Shown: positions 50,601-57,320 of the stretch, one piece after another
Layout: each line of letters starts with the position of its first letter
Numbering within the stretch: position 1 is the stretch's first letter
Origin: UBA4615 sp046046245
GTDB taxonomy: Bacteria > Pseudomonadota > Gammaproteobacteria > Burkholderiales > Burkholderiaceae_E
Direction: 5' to 3'
DNA length: 58,949 nucleotides
NCBI GenBank assembly: GCA_046046245.1
Contig: JBJOKE010000056.1
Span: forward strand, 1 to 58,949
Notes under the pieces: generated by a model
What the model was told of the DNA's origin: nothing
The model's input: the letters and a program-made list of their open reading frames with translations, nothing else
Databases searched by the model: none
Position numbers and translations under genes: made by a program

Positions 50601-51349
50601 TGTGCCGTGGGCTCCAGCCCGGCGAGCCGGTGGTGCTGATGGGCCCGACCGGCTCGCCCACCCGGATCGCCGGCGGCGAGACGGTGGTGCTGGCCGGCGG
50701 CGGTCTCGGCAATGCGGTGCTGTTCTCGATCGGCGCGGCCTTCCGCGCGGCGGGTTCGCGGGTGCTCTATTTCGCCGGCTACAGGAAGCGGCAGGACCGC
50801 TACAAGGTCGCCGAGATCGAGGCGGCGGCCGACGTCGTCGTCTGGTGCTGCGACGAGTCGCCCGGCTTCGCACCGACCCGGCCGCAGGATCGCGCGTTCG
50901 ACGGCAACCTCGTCGAGGCGATGCGCGCATGGGCCGAGGGCGCGCCGCTGCGGGCGCCCGCCGGCACGGTCGACGAGGGTGCACGTCCGATCGCGCTGGC
51001 GAAGGCCGACCGGATCCTCGCGATCGGCTCGGACCGGATGATGGCCGCGGTCGCCGCCGCCCGGCATGGCGTGCTCGCACCGCACCTCAAGCGCGGGCAC
51101 CTCGCGATCGGGTCGATCAACTCGCCGATGCAGTGCATGCTGAAGGAGATCTGCGCGCAGTGCCTGCAGCCGCAGGTGGACCCGGCCACCGGCCGGACGC
51201 GCTACGTGTTCTCGTGCTTCGAGCAGGACCAGCCGCTCGACGTGGTGGACTTCGGCGCCCTCGACGCGCGGCTGCGGCAGAACGCGGTCCACGAGAAGCT
51301 CACCGCGCGCTGGATCGCCGCCTGCCTGAGCCCGACCGCCGGCCCCTGA
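47645..51349 (+). CDS. Large FAD/NAD(P) oxidoreductase resembling an NfnB-NfnA fusion
   Basis: A 1234-residue flavo-FeS protein. Residues about 1-295 are an unassigned helical domain. Next comes a GltD/NfnB-like part: cysteine sets YCILCHKQGKDSC and CNDCMKGC for [4Fe-4S] clusters, FAD motif VLVVGTGPAGFTLSHHL and NAD(P) motif VVVIGGGLTAIDTATES. The C-terminal 330 residues resemble ferredoxin reductase/PyrK/NfnA: FEPGQFYRLQNFES, VLAGGGLGNAVLFSIG, and a [2Fe-2S] site CMLKEICAQC plus YVFSC. Nfn enzymes couple NADPH, NADH and ferredoxin by flavin bifurcation. Adjacent ferredoxin supports ferredoxin as partner; bifurcation itself is inference. Confidence 0.8.
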   Translation: MPDAAPGAGGSQAGLAGPASGAPLAPDRGTTTAATADPASALQLAFGLSFGDLHHRDGLLRLDAAWLAFLREAAPALAGRYEAARAAPDPLDAKAEAALLIEAGGAVDAFVARLFGIEPELADLRAAHAALDPLWRVKWKFVKRQALLGVTTEQVAALDAEAARGRLAALLAERGAPPHPSGFDELAFAQAVLDWLAAPDANAERLELAKVYAAWAASTEAGRDHHADGVLFRHPRQIDPYELLANARAREHDGVRVTTIRPEHIRRRLNHDRAPFALTDPGVGLAGALDQTHYCILCHKQGKDSCSKGMREGTDAEGRIAFRRGAFGEPLAGCPLEERISEFHALKNDGRPIAALAMIVIDNPMLAATGHRICNDCMKGCIYQKQTPVDIPQAETRTLKDVLELPWGVEVYSLLTRWNPLNLRRPLPAPDSGRKVLVVGTGPAGFTLSHHLMNDGHQVVAVDGLKIEPLPPSLGGVAEDGARVPFQPVRDAAVLREPLDARTQAGFGGVAEYGITVRWDKNFLKLVRLLLERRDRFTLLGGVRFGGTLTLDDAWALGFDHVALAIGAGRPTVLDIPNGLARGVRTASDFLMALQLTGAAKADSVANMQLRLPVVVIGGGLTAIDTATESLAYYVVQVDRFLQRHEALVALHGEAAVRAGWTDEDREVGDEFLAHARALRVEREAARREGRDARIIELLQGWGGSTVAYRKRLVDAPAYTLNHEEVEKALEEGVRFAECLDPRRIEVDARGAVRAIVLARMRRDEAGGWTADGETQLPARAVFVAAGTQPNTVLAREHPDRFALDGRWFRAVDETGAPVEPERGHAKPPVARVLMSGEPGGRWVSFFGDVHPSWSGNVVKAMASAKQGWPVISRVLAARAPQTDEPPAAFAARMDDLLRARVVRVERLAPTIVEVVVRAPMAAARFEPGQFYRLQNFESRAALASVPGAPPTRLAMEGLALTGAWVDRERGQVSTIVLEMGGSSDLCRGLQPGEPVVLMGPTGSPTRIAGGETVVLAGGGLGNAVLFSIGAAFRAAGSRVLYFAGYRKRQDRYKVAEIEAAADVVVWCCDESPGFAPTRPQDRAFDGNLVEAMRAWAEGAPLRAPAGTVDEGARPIALAKADRILAIGSDRMMAAVAAARHGVLAPHLKRGHLAIGSINSPMQCMLKEICAQCLQPQVDPATGRTRYVFSCFEQDQPLDVVDFGALDARLRQNAVHEKLTARWIAACLSPTAGP

Positions 51350-51657
51350 TCCCGCAGGCCGACGCCCGACCCGCGCCCCCGCCGAACGTCGACACCCAGG
51401 TCCCCGCCGACCGCCCCGACTCCAGGCCCGGCTCCAGCCCCGACGCCCCGCCCGACGCCCCGCCCGCAGGGGAACGCCCGATGCCGGGTCGCCCGGATCG
51501 GCGCCGACGCCCGTGGTGCGATGCGCAACGCCGGACGGCCGCCCGGCGGCCCCAGGGTCCGATCGGAACACTTTGTCGACGGAATGGTCGATGCTGCATT
51601 GCACCAAGAGGCGCCCGGGACGATAATCGCGCGGTTTCGTCAACCGGAGCAGACACC
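51350..51657. other. Intergenic region before phaZ
   Basis: This 308-bp stretch holds no credible gene. Its first 130 bp is C-rich and reads as Pro/Asp/Ala repeats in several frames (CCCGACGCC-like units), probably a relaxed GC-rich spacer. The last 70 bp carries the phaZ promoter elements listed separately. Confidence 0.6.
51594..51627 (+). promoter_or_regulatory. phaZ promoter with a PhaR-like palindrome
   Basis: TTGCAC (51599-51604), 17 bp and GATAAT (51622-51627) form a plausible promoter starting near 51634. CTGC-ATT-GCA (51594-51603) overlaps the -35 and resembles the CTGC-N3-4-GCAG site of the PHB-sensing repressor PhaR, though the last base differs. No phaR gene is in the window, so regulation by PhaR is a hypothesis. 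Confidence 0.45.
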
Positions 51658-52905
51658 GTGCTCTATCAGGTCCGTGAAGCGCAGCGCGCCGTCCTCAATC
51701 CCCTGTCCAGCTGGGCGGAGGCGATGAGCCAGCTGTACAGCAACCCGTACAGCCCGTACGCGTACTCGCCCTTCGCGCCCCGGCTGGCAGCGGGCTTCGA
51801 GCTGCTCCACCGGCTCGGCAAGGAGTACGAGAAGCCGGGCTGGGAGCTGAAGACCACGCCGATCGACGGCCATGAGGTGACGGTCGTCGAGCGCATCGAG
51901 ATCAGCAAGCCGTTCTGCAACCTGGTCAAGTTCGAGCGGCTGCTGCCCGCCGCGCTGACGTCGCACGAGCGGGACCCGGTGGTGCTGGTGGTCGCCCCGC
52001 TGTCGGGCCACCACGCGACGCTGCTGCGCGACACGGTGCGTGCGCTGCTGCCCGATCACGTGGTCTACGTGACCGACTGGATCGACGCCCGGATGGTGCC
52101 GCTGTCGAACGGTCCGTTCCACCTGCACGACTACGTGGCCTACGTGGTGGAGTTCATCCGCCACCTCGGTCCGGACGTCCACCTGATCTCGGTCTGCCAG
52201 CCGACCGTGCCGGTGCTCGCGGCGGTGTCGCTGATGTCGACGCTCGACGACCCGAAGCTGCCGAAGACGATGACGATGATGGGCGGGCCGATCGACACGC
52301 GGCAGAGCCCGACGCAGGTCAACAACCTCGCCACCGAGAAGAGCTTCTCGTGGTTCGAGCGCACGGTGATCTACCGCGTGCCCGGCAAGTACCCGGGCTC
52401 GGGCCGGCTGGTCTATCCCGGGTTCCTGCAGCATGCGGGCTTCGTCGCGATGAATCCGGACCGCCATGCGGAGTCGCACTGGGACTTCTACCTGAACCTG
52501 GTGCGCGGCGACGACGACGACGCCGAGACGCACCGCAAGTTCTACGACGAGTACAACGCGGTGCTCGACCTGCCCGCCGAGTACTACCTCGAGACGATCC
52601 GCACGGTCTTCCAGGAGCATCGGCTGCCGCTGGGCACATGGGAGATGCCCTTCGAGGGCAGGACGATGCGGGTGGCACCGGAGGATGTGCGCAAGGTGGC
52701 GCTGTTCTGCATCGAGGGCGAGCTCGACGACATCTCCGGCGTGGGCCAGACGGCGGCTGCGCTCGACCTGTGCAAGACGCTGCCGAAGGCCAAGAAGCAG
52801 TACATGGTCGCGCAGGGTGCGGGCCACTACGGCATCTTCAGCGGCCGCCGCTGGCGTGAGATCATCCGACCGAAGATCAGCGCCTTCATCCGCGAGCACG
52901 CCTGA
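51658..52905 (+). CDS. phaZ: Intracellular polyhydroxybutyrate depolymerase PhaZ
   Basis: A 415-residue granule-bound depolymerase closely matching Cupriavidus PhaZ1. The N-terminus VLYQVREAQRAVLNPLSSWA, the block VVAPLSGHHATLLRDTVRAL, then TDWIDARMVPLSNG, and the nucleophile elbow ISVCQPTVPVLAA with Cys180 in place of serine are diagnostic. GELDDISGVGQTAAA and GHYGIFSGRRWRE supply the remaining catalytic residues. The GTG at 51658 is chosen from homology; the open frame extends far upstream but only as a shadow of the flavoprotein gene. It mobilises PHB to hydroxybutyrate. Confidence 0.93.
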   Translation: MLYQVREAQRAVLNPLSSWAEAMSQLYSNPYSPYAYSPFAPRLAAGFELLHRLGKEYEKPGWELKTTPIDGHEVTVVERIEISKPFCNLVKFERLLPAALTSHERDPVVLVVAPLSGHHATLLRDTVRALLPDHVVYVTDWIDARMVPLSNGPFHLHDYVAYVVEFIRHLGPDVHLISVCQPTVPVLAAVSLMSTLDDPKLPKTMTMMGGPIDTRQSPTQVNNLATEKSFSWFERTVIYRVPGKYPGSGRLVYPGFLQHAGFVAMNPDRHAESHWDFYLNLVRGDDDDAETHRKFYDEYNAVLDLPAEYYLETIRTVFQEHRLPLGTWEMPFEGRTMRVAPEDVRKVALFCIEGELDDISGVGQTAAALDLCKTLPKAKKQYMVAQGAGHYGIFSGRRWREIIRPKISAFIREHA

Positions 52906-53606
52906 ACCCCGCTGCCCCGCTCCACCCCGGTCCCCGCCCTCCCCGACCCGCGCCCGACGAGCTCGATGCGCGGGTCGACGCGCTCGACGCCGTCCTCCCG
53001 CAGACCCAGTGCACGAAGTGCGGCCACGGCGGCTGCCGGCCGTATGCGACCGCGATCGTCGTCGACGGGGCGCCGATCGACCGCTGTCCACCCGGCGGCG
53101 CCGCCGGGATCGCTCTGCTCGCGGCGGTCACCGGACGGCCCGTGGTGCCGCTCGATCCGTCGTGCGGCGTCGAAGGCCCGCGGCGCGTCGCGCGGATCGT
53201 CGCCGACCTGTGCATCGGCTGCACGAAGTGCATCCAGGCCTGCCCGGTCGACGCGATCGCCGGCGCGTCGAAGCGGCTGCACGCGGTCATCCCCGAACTG
53301 TGCAGCGGCTGCGACCTGTGTGTCGCGCCCTGCCCCGTCGACTGCATCGAGATGGTCGAGCCGCCCCCCGCGCTCGCCGCCTGGACCCGGGCCGATGCGG
53401 ACGCCGCGCGCGACCGGCACCGCCGCCGCGCGGCGCGGCTCGAGCGGATCGCGCACGAGGACCGCGAGCGCCTCGCCGGCGAGGCCCGCGCGAAGCTCGA
53501 CGCGCTGGAGGCGGACCCGCAGGACGACGCCACCGCGCGCAAGCGCGCGATCGTCGAGGCCGCGATCGCCCGAGCCCGGGCCCGCCTGGAGACCGTCCCA
53601 CGATGA
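52902..53606 (+). CDS. RnfB-like multi-cluster ferredoxin, start codon unclear
   Basis: A cytosolic RnfB-type iron-sulfur protein. The N-terminal Fes-like domain reads LPQTQCTKCGHGGCRPYA with a fourth cysteine in RCPPGG. Two [4Fe-4S] sites follow, CIGCTKCIQACPVDAI and CSGCDLCVAPCPVDCI, then a charged helical tail. No ATG, GTG or TTG occurs in frame between the frame's upstream stop (near 52857) and 53142, which lies after the first cluster. A CTG at 52902 overlapping the phaZ stop is the best candidate; a small indel in the C-rich start region is the alternative. The stop overlaps nth (ATGA). Members RnfA/C/D/G/E are absent here. Confidence 0.8.
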   Translation: MNPAAPLHPGPRPPRPAPDELDARVDALDAVLPQTQCTKCGHGGCRPYATAIVVDGAPIDRCPPGGAAGIALLAAVTGRPVVPLDPSCGVEGPRRVARIVADLCIGCTKCIQACPVDAIAGASKRLHAVIPELCSGCDLCVAPCPVDCIEMVEPPPALAAWTRADADAARDRHRRRAARLERIAHEDRERLAGEARAKLDALEADPQDDATARKRAIVEAAIARARARLETVPR

Positions 53607-54412
53607 AGGCCGCCGACCGGATCGAGCTCTTCACGCGCCTGCGCGCGGCGAATCCCTCGCCCACGACCGAGCTCGAGTACACGACGCCGTTCGAGTTGCT
53701 CGCCGCGGTGCTGCTGTCGGCGCAGGCGACCGACAAGGGCGTGAACATCGCGACCCGGCGCCTGTTCCCGGTCGCGAACACGCCGGCGGCGATCCTCGCG
53801 CTCGGCATCGACGGGCTCGAGGGCCACATCCGGACGATCGGCCTCTACCGCTCGAAGGCGAAGCACCTGATCGAGGCCTGCCGGATCCTCGTCGACGAGC
53901 ACGGCGGCGAGGTGCCGCGCGATCGCGGGTCGCTCGAGCGGCTGCCCGGGGTGGGCCGCAAGACGGCGAATGTGGTGCTGAACACCGCGTTCGGCGAACC
54001 GACGATGGCGGTCGACACGCACATCTTCCGCGTCGCGAACCGGATGAAGCTGGCGACCGGCCGGACGCCGCTCGCGGTCGAGGCCGGGCTGCTGAAGGCG
54101 GTGCCCGCCGAGTTCCTCAAGGACGCGCACCACTGGCTGATCCTGCACGGCCGCTACGTCTGCAAGGCGCGCACGCCCGAGTGCTGGCGCTGCCCGGTGT
54201 CGGACCTCTGTGCGTACCGGCCGAAGACGCCCGAGCCGGGGAGCGCCGCAGCGAAGTCGGCGAAGTCGGCGAAGGCCGCGAAGGCCGCGAAGACGAATCC
54301 GCCGAAGGCGGCCCCCGCGAAGAAGATGCCCCCGTTCGCCGATCAGGCCTCCCGCCGGATCGCCGCCCCGACGCCCACGCCCCGCAAGCGCGATGTTCAA
54401 TCCGAGTCGTGA
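53603..54412 (+). CDS. nth: Endonuclease III with a basic C-terminal extension
   Basis: A DNA glycosylase/AP lyase for oxidised pyrimidines. The helix-hairpin-helix LERLPGVGRKTANVVL contains the catalytic lysine, and GEPTMAVDTHIFRV the aspartate. The [4Fe-4S] loop is CKARTPECWRCPVSDLC. The canonical enzyme ends near residue 211; here about 58 extra residues follow, rich in Lys/Ala/Pro (AKSAKSAKAAKAAKTNPPKA). This resembles a nonspecific DNA-binding tail. The start overlaps the RnfB-like stop; the rnfB-nth pairing is common in proteobacteria. Confidence 0.95.
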   Translation: MKAADRIELFTRLRAANPSPTTELEYTTPFELLAAVLLSAQATDKGVNIATRRLFPVANTPAAILALGIDGLEGHIRTIGLYRSKAKHLIEACRILVDEHGGEVPRDRGSLERLPGVGRKTANVVLNTAFGEPTMAVDTHIFRVANRMKLATGRTPLAVEAGLLKAVPAEFLKDAHHWLILHGRYVCKARTPECWRCPVSDLCAYRPKTPEPGSAAAKSAKSAKAAKAAKTNPPKAAPAKKMPPFADQASRRIAAPTPTPRKRDVQSES

Positions 54413-54833
54413 CGACGTTCGCCGGTTCTTCTGCGACGCGTGGCGCAAGCGACGCGACGCGCTGCCGCTGACGCCGCTCGAGACGATCGCCGCCGACTGG
54501 ATCGCGCGTCATCCCGAGTACCACGCGCTGCTGGAGGATCCCGAGCGCGCGATGGCGACGGACTTCCCGCCCGACGCGGGTCGCGAGAATCCGTTCCTTC
54601 ACCTCGGCCTGCACCTGTCGCTCGTCGAGCAGTTGCAGATCGACCAGCCTCCCGGTATCCGCGATGCCTGGCAGGTGCTGCTGCATGCCACCGGCGACGA
54701 GCACGAGGCCGCACACCGCGCGATCGACGCGCTCGCCGAGACGATCTGGGAGGCACAGCGCGACCGACGCCCGCCTTCGAACGACGCCTATCTCGCCCGG
54801 CTGCGCCGCGCCGCGGGGCGCCCCGCAGCCTGA
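54393..54833 (+). CDS. DUF1841 family protein
   Basis: A 146-residue protein of the DUF1841 family, which is frequent in Betaproteobacteria. It starts MFNPSRDDVRRFFCDAWRKR and contains the hallmark ENPFLHLGLHLSLVEQLQID followed by HEAAHRAIDALAETIWEAQR. The histidines in HLGLHLSLVEQ and in HATGDEHEAAH suggest a metal site, but no function is known. It overlaps the nth tail by 20 bp and is probably translated from the same message. Confidence 0.9.
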   Translation: MFNPSRDDVRRFFCDAWRKRRDALPLTPLETIAADWIARHPEYHALLEDPERAMATDFPPDAGRENPFLHLGLHLSLVEQLQIDQPPGIRDAWQVLLHATGDEHEAAHRAIDALAETIWEAQRDRRPPSNDAYLARLRRAAGRPAA

Positions 54834-54915
54834 AACGGCTCGCCGACGCGCTGCCGGCGGGCGCCCATCCGTTTCTGATACCCTCCCCCGCCACCCGCAC
54901 CGACCGGATCCGCTC

Positions 54916-55551
54916 ATGCTCGGCCGCCTGATGCCCCGCGAGGGCCGCTTCTTCGACCTGTTCAACCAGCACGCCGAGCGCATCGTCGAAGGGGCCGCCC
55001 ACCTGGTGAGCCTGATGCAGTCGTACGACGATCCGGCGGCTCGGCAGCGCGAGCTCGAGGAGATCGACCGGATCGAGACCTCGGCCGACAAGGTCACGCA
55101 CGAGACGGTCGCGCTGCTGCACAAGACCTTCATCACGCCGTTCGACCGCGAGGACATCCACCAGCTGATCTCGCAGATGGACGACATCCTCGACCTGACC
55201 CAGGACGTGGCCGAGTCGGTGATGCTCTACGACATCCAGACGGTGACACCCGAGGCGATGCAGCTCGCGTCGCTGTCGCAGATGTGCGCCGAGCGCGTGC
55301 GCAGCGCGGTCGCGCTGCTCACGAACATGGACAACGCCGAGGCGATCCTGAAGCTGTGCACCGAGATCGACCAGCTCGAGTCCGACGCCGACCGGGTGAT
55401 GCGATCGGCGATGTCGAAGCTCTTCCGCGACGAGTCGGACGTCCGGCAGGTCATCAAGATGAAGGCGATCTACGAGCTGCTCGAGTCGCTGACCGACAAG
55501 TGCGAGGACGTCGCGAACATCCTCGAGGGCGTCGTCCTCGAGAACGCCTGA
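54916..55551 (+). CDS. DUF47 (PhoU-like) accessory protein of the Pit transporter
   Basis: A 211-residue all-helical protein of the DUF47/TIGR00153 family, related to PhoU. Segments such as FFDLFNQHAERIVEGAAHLV, ADKVTHETVALLHKTFITPF and DREDIHQLISQMDDILDL are typical; the E/D-x3-D patterns bind metal clusters in PhoU relatives. It is 36 bp upstream of the Pit gene and usually modulates that transporter. Start ATG at 54916 (MLGRLMPREGRF). Confidence 0.92.
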   Translation: MLGRLMPREGRFFDLFNQHAERIVEGAAHLVSLMQSYDDPAARQRELEEIDRIETSADKVTHETVALLHKTFITPFDREDIHQLISQMDDILDLTQDVAESVMLYDIQTVTPEAMQLASLSQMCAERVRSAVALLTNMDNAEAILKLCTEIDQLESDADRVMRSAMSKLFRDESDVRQVIKMKAIYELLESLTDKCEDVANILEGVVLENA

Positions 55552-55587
55552 CGTGCGCGGCTGCCCGAACCGCGACGCGGAGCGCCG

Positions 55588-56592
55588 ATGACGGAGCTGT
55601 CGATCCCGCTCGCCACGCTGGTGTTCCTGGTGCTCCTCGCGCTGGCCTTCGACTTCATGAACGGCTTCCACGACGCGGCGAACTCGATCGCCACCGTCGT
55701 GTCGACCGGCGTGCTGAAGCCCTACCACGCGGTGCTGTGGGCGGCCTTCTTCAACGTGCTCGCCTTCGCGATCTTCGAGCTGAAGGTCGCGGCCACCGTC
55801 GGCAAGGGCATCGTCGATCCGTCGATCGTCGACCACTTCGTGATCTTCGGCGCGCTGGTCGGCGCGCTCGCGTGGAACGTCATCACCTGGTGGTTCGGCA
55901 TCCCGTCGAGCTCCTCGCACGCGCTGATCGGCGGGATGATCGGCGCGACGGTCGCAAAGGAAGGCGTCGACGCGCTGGTGGCCTCCGGCATCCTGAAGGT
56001 CGCCGCGTTCATCCTGGTCTCGCCGCTGCTGGGCTTCGCGCTCGGCGCGATGCTGATGGTGGTCGTCTCGTGGCTCTTCCAGCGTTCGTCGCCGCGCCGC
56101 ATCGACCGCTGGTTCCGCAGGCTGCAGCTCGCCTCGTCGGCGATGTACAGCCTCGGCCACGGCAGCAACGACGCGCAGAAGACGATGGGCATCATCTGGC
56201 TGCTGCTGATCGCCGCCGGCGCGACCGGCCCCGACCACCTGCCGGGCTGGGTCGTGCTCTCCTGCTACCTGGCACTCGGCTTCGGCACGCTGTTCGGCGG
56301 CTGGCGGATCGTGAAGACCATGGGCCAGAAGATCACCAAGCTGCGCCCGGTCGGCGGCTTCTGCGCCGAGACGGGCGGCGCGATGACGCTGTTCATCGCG
56401 TCGTCGTTCGGCATCCCGGTCTCCACCACGCACACCATCACCGGCGCGATCGTGGGCGTCGGCTCCGCGCAGAAGTTCTCGGCGGTCCGCTGGGGGCTGG
56501 CGGGCAGCATCGTCTGGGCCTGGGTGCTGACGATCCCGGCCTCGGCGATGATCGCCGCCGCCGCGTGGGCCGTCGGCCACTTCGTCCTCTAG
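55588..56592 (+). CDS. pit: Low-affinity inorganic phosphate transporter, Pit family
   Basis: A 334-residue membrane symporter for metal-phosphate and protons. The two inverted PiT signatures are GFHDAANSIATVVSTG near residue 30 and GSNDAQKTMGIIWLLL in the second half; SSSHALIGG and VSTTHTITGAIVGVGSAQKF are the matching repeat loops. About ten membrane segments are visible. It forms an operon with the DUF47 gene, a common arrangement. Confidence 0.94.
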   Translation: MTELSIPLATLVFLVLLALAFDFMNGFHDAANSIATVVSTGVLKPYHAVLWAAFFNVLAFAIFELKVAATVGKGIVDPSIVDHFVIFGALVGALAWNVITWWFGIPSSSSHALIGGMIGATVAKEGVDALVASGILKVAAFILVSPLLGFALGAMLMVVVSWLFQRSSPRRIDRWFRRLQLASSAMYSLGHGSNDAQKTMGIIWLLLIAAGATGPDHLPGWVVLSCYLALGFGTLFGGWRIVKTMGQKITKLRPVGGFCAETGGAMTLFIASSFGIPVSTTHTITGAIVGVGSAQKFSAVRWGLAGSIVWAWVLTIPASAMIAAAAWAVGHFVL

Positions 56593-56602
56593 GCCCGGCA
56601 GG

Positions 56603-57283
56603 ATGACCGATCCGCGCGAGCAGGTCTGGCTCGAGCTGCCGCCGATCTCGGCGAGCGCGCCGCGACGGCTGCTGGTCTTCCTGCACGGCGCGGGCTCCAC
56701 GCCCGAGACCTTCGCGCCGGTGGCGATCGCCTGGCAGCTGAAGTTCCCCGGTGCGACCGCGGTCCTGCTGTCGGGGCTGAGACGCCTCGAGCAGGGGCGC
56801 GACTGGTTCGACGCGACCGACCGCGACGACCGGGGCGGACCGCGCCGCGTCGGCGCGGCGGCCGGCGAGGTGGCCGACCGCATCGAACGGCTGCAGGCGC
56901 AGCACGGGGTCGACCGTGCGAGCACGGTGCTGGTGGGCTTCGGCCAGGGCGCGATGCTGGCGCTCGAGATCGCGCGCGCACGGCCCGCGCTCGCCGCGAT
57001 CGTCGTGGCCTACGCGGGGCGTCTGGCGCGGCCGATGGTCGATGGCGAACACGTCGGCGCGACGGTGCACCTGATCCACGGCGAGTTCGACAGCGTCGTG
57101 CCCGCGGTGCACGCGACCCGTGCCTTCCGCGGCCTGCGCGCGGTCGGCGCCGACGTGACCCTCGACATCGTCGAGGACGAGTCGCACGCGATCGGACAGG
57201 AGATGGTCAACCTCGGCACCACGCGGGTGATGCAGACGGTGTTCCGCGGGCGGATACCGGCGGGCCGGCCGACGCTGCACTGA
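56603..57283 (+). CDS. Alpha/beta hydrolase of the YpfH/carboxylesterase type, nucleophile replaced
   Basis: A 226-residue member of the phospholipase/carboxylesterase family. RRLLVFLHGAGSTPETF carries the oxyanion site, and HGEFDSVVPAVHA and EDESHAIGQEMV supply the aspartate and histidine. The elbow, normally GFSQG, reads VGFGQGAM, with Gly114 (codon GGC at 56942) where the catalytic serine should be. The protein is therefore probably inactive as a serine hydrolase, or the base is miscalled (AGC would be serine). It follows the Pit gene by 10 bp on the same strand. Confidence 0.82.
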   Translation: MTDPREQVWLELPPISASAPRRLLVFLHGAGSTPETFAPVAIAWQLKFPGATAVLLSGLRRLEQGRDWFDATDRDDRGGPRRVGAAAGEVADRIERLQAQHGVDRASTVLVGFGQGAMLALEIARARPALAAIVVAYAGRLARPMVDGEHVGATVHLIHGEFDSVVPAVHATRAFRGLRAVGADVTLDIVEDESHAIGQEMVNLGTTRVMQTVFRGRIPAGRPTLH

Positions 57284-57302
57284 CGCGGCCGGCGCCGCGT
57301 CC

Positions 57303-57320
57303 GCGCGGCGGATGCCGCGC
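57303..57320. terminator. Hairpin between convergent esterase-like and MFS genes
   Basis: GCGCGGC-GGAT-GCCGCGC is a perfect 7-bp stem with a four-base loop lying exactly between two convergent genes. A second GC stem, CGCGGC-CGGC-GCCGCG, lies just before it. Neither has a U-run. A bidirectional stop is likely from the position. Confidence 0.45.

Noticed and set aside
48046..51657. Very long open frame running from inside the flavoprotein gene into phaZ (1619 residues in all)
   Set aside because: The upstream part is an arginine/alanine-rich shadow of the flavoprotein gene on the same strand in another frame; homology to PhaZ begins only at the GTG at 51658.
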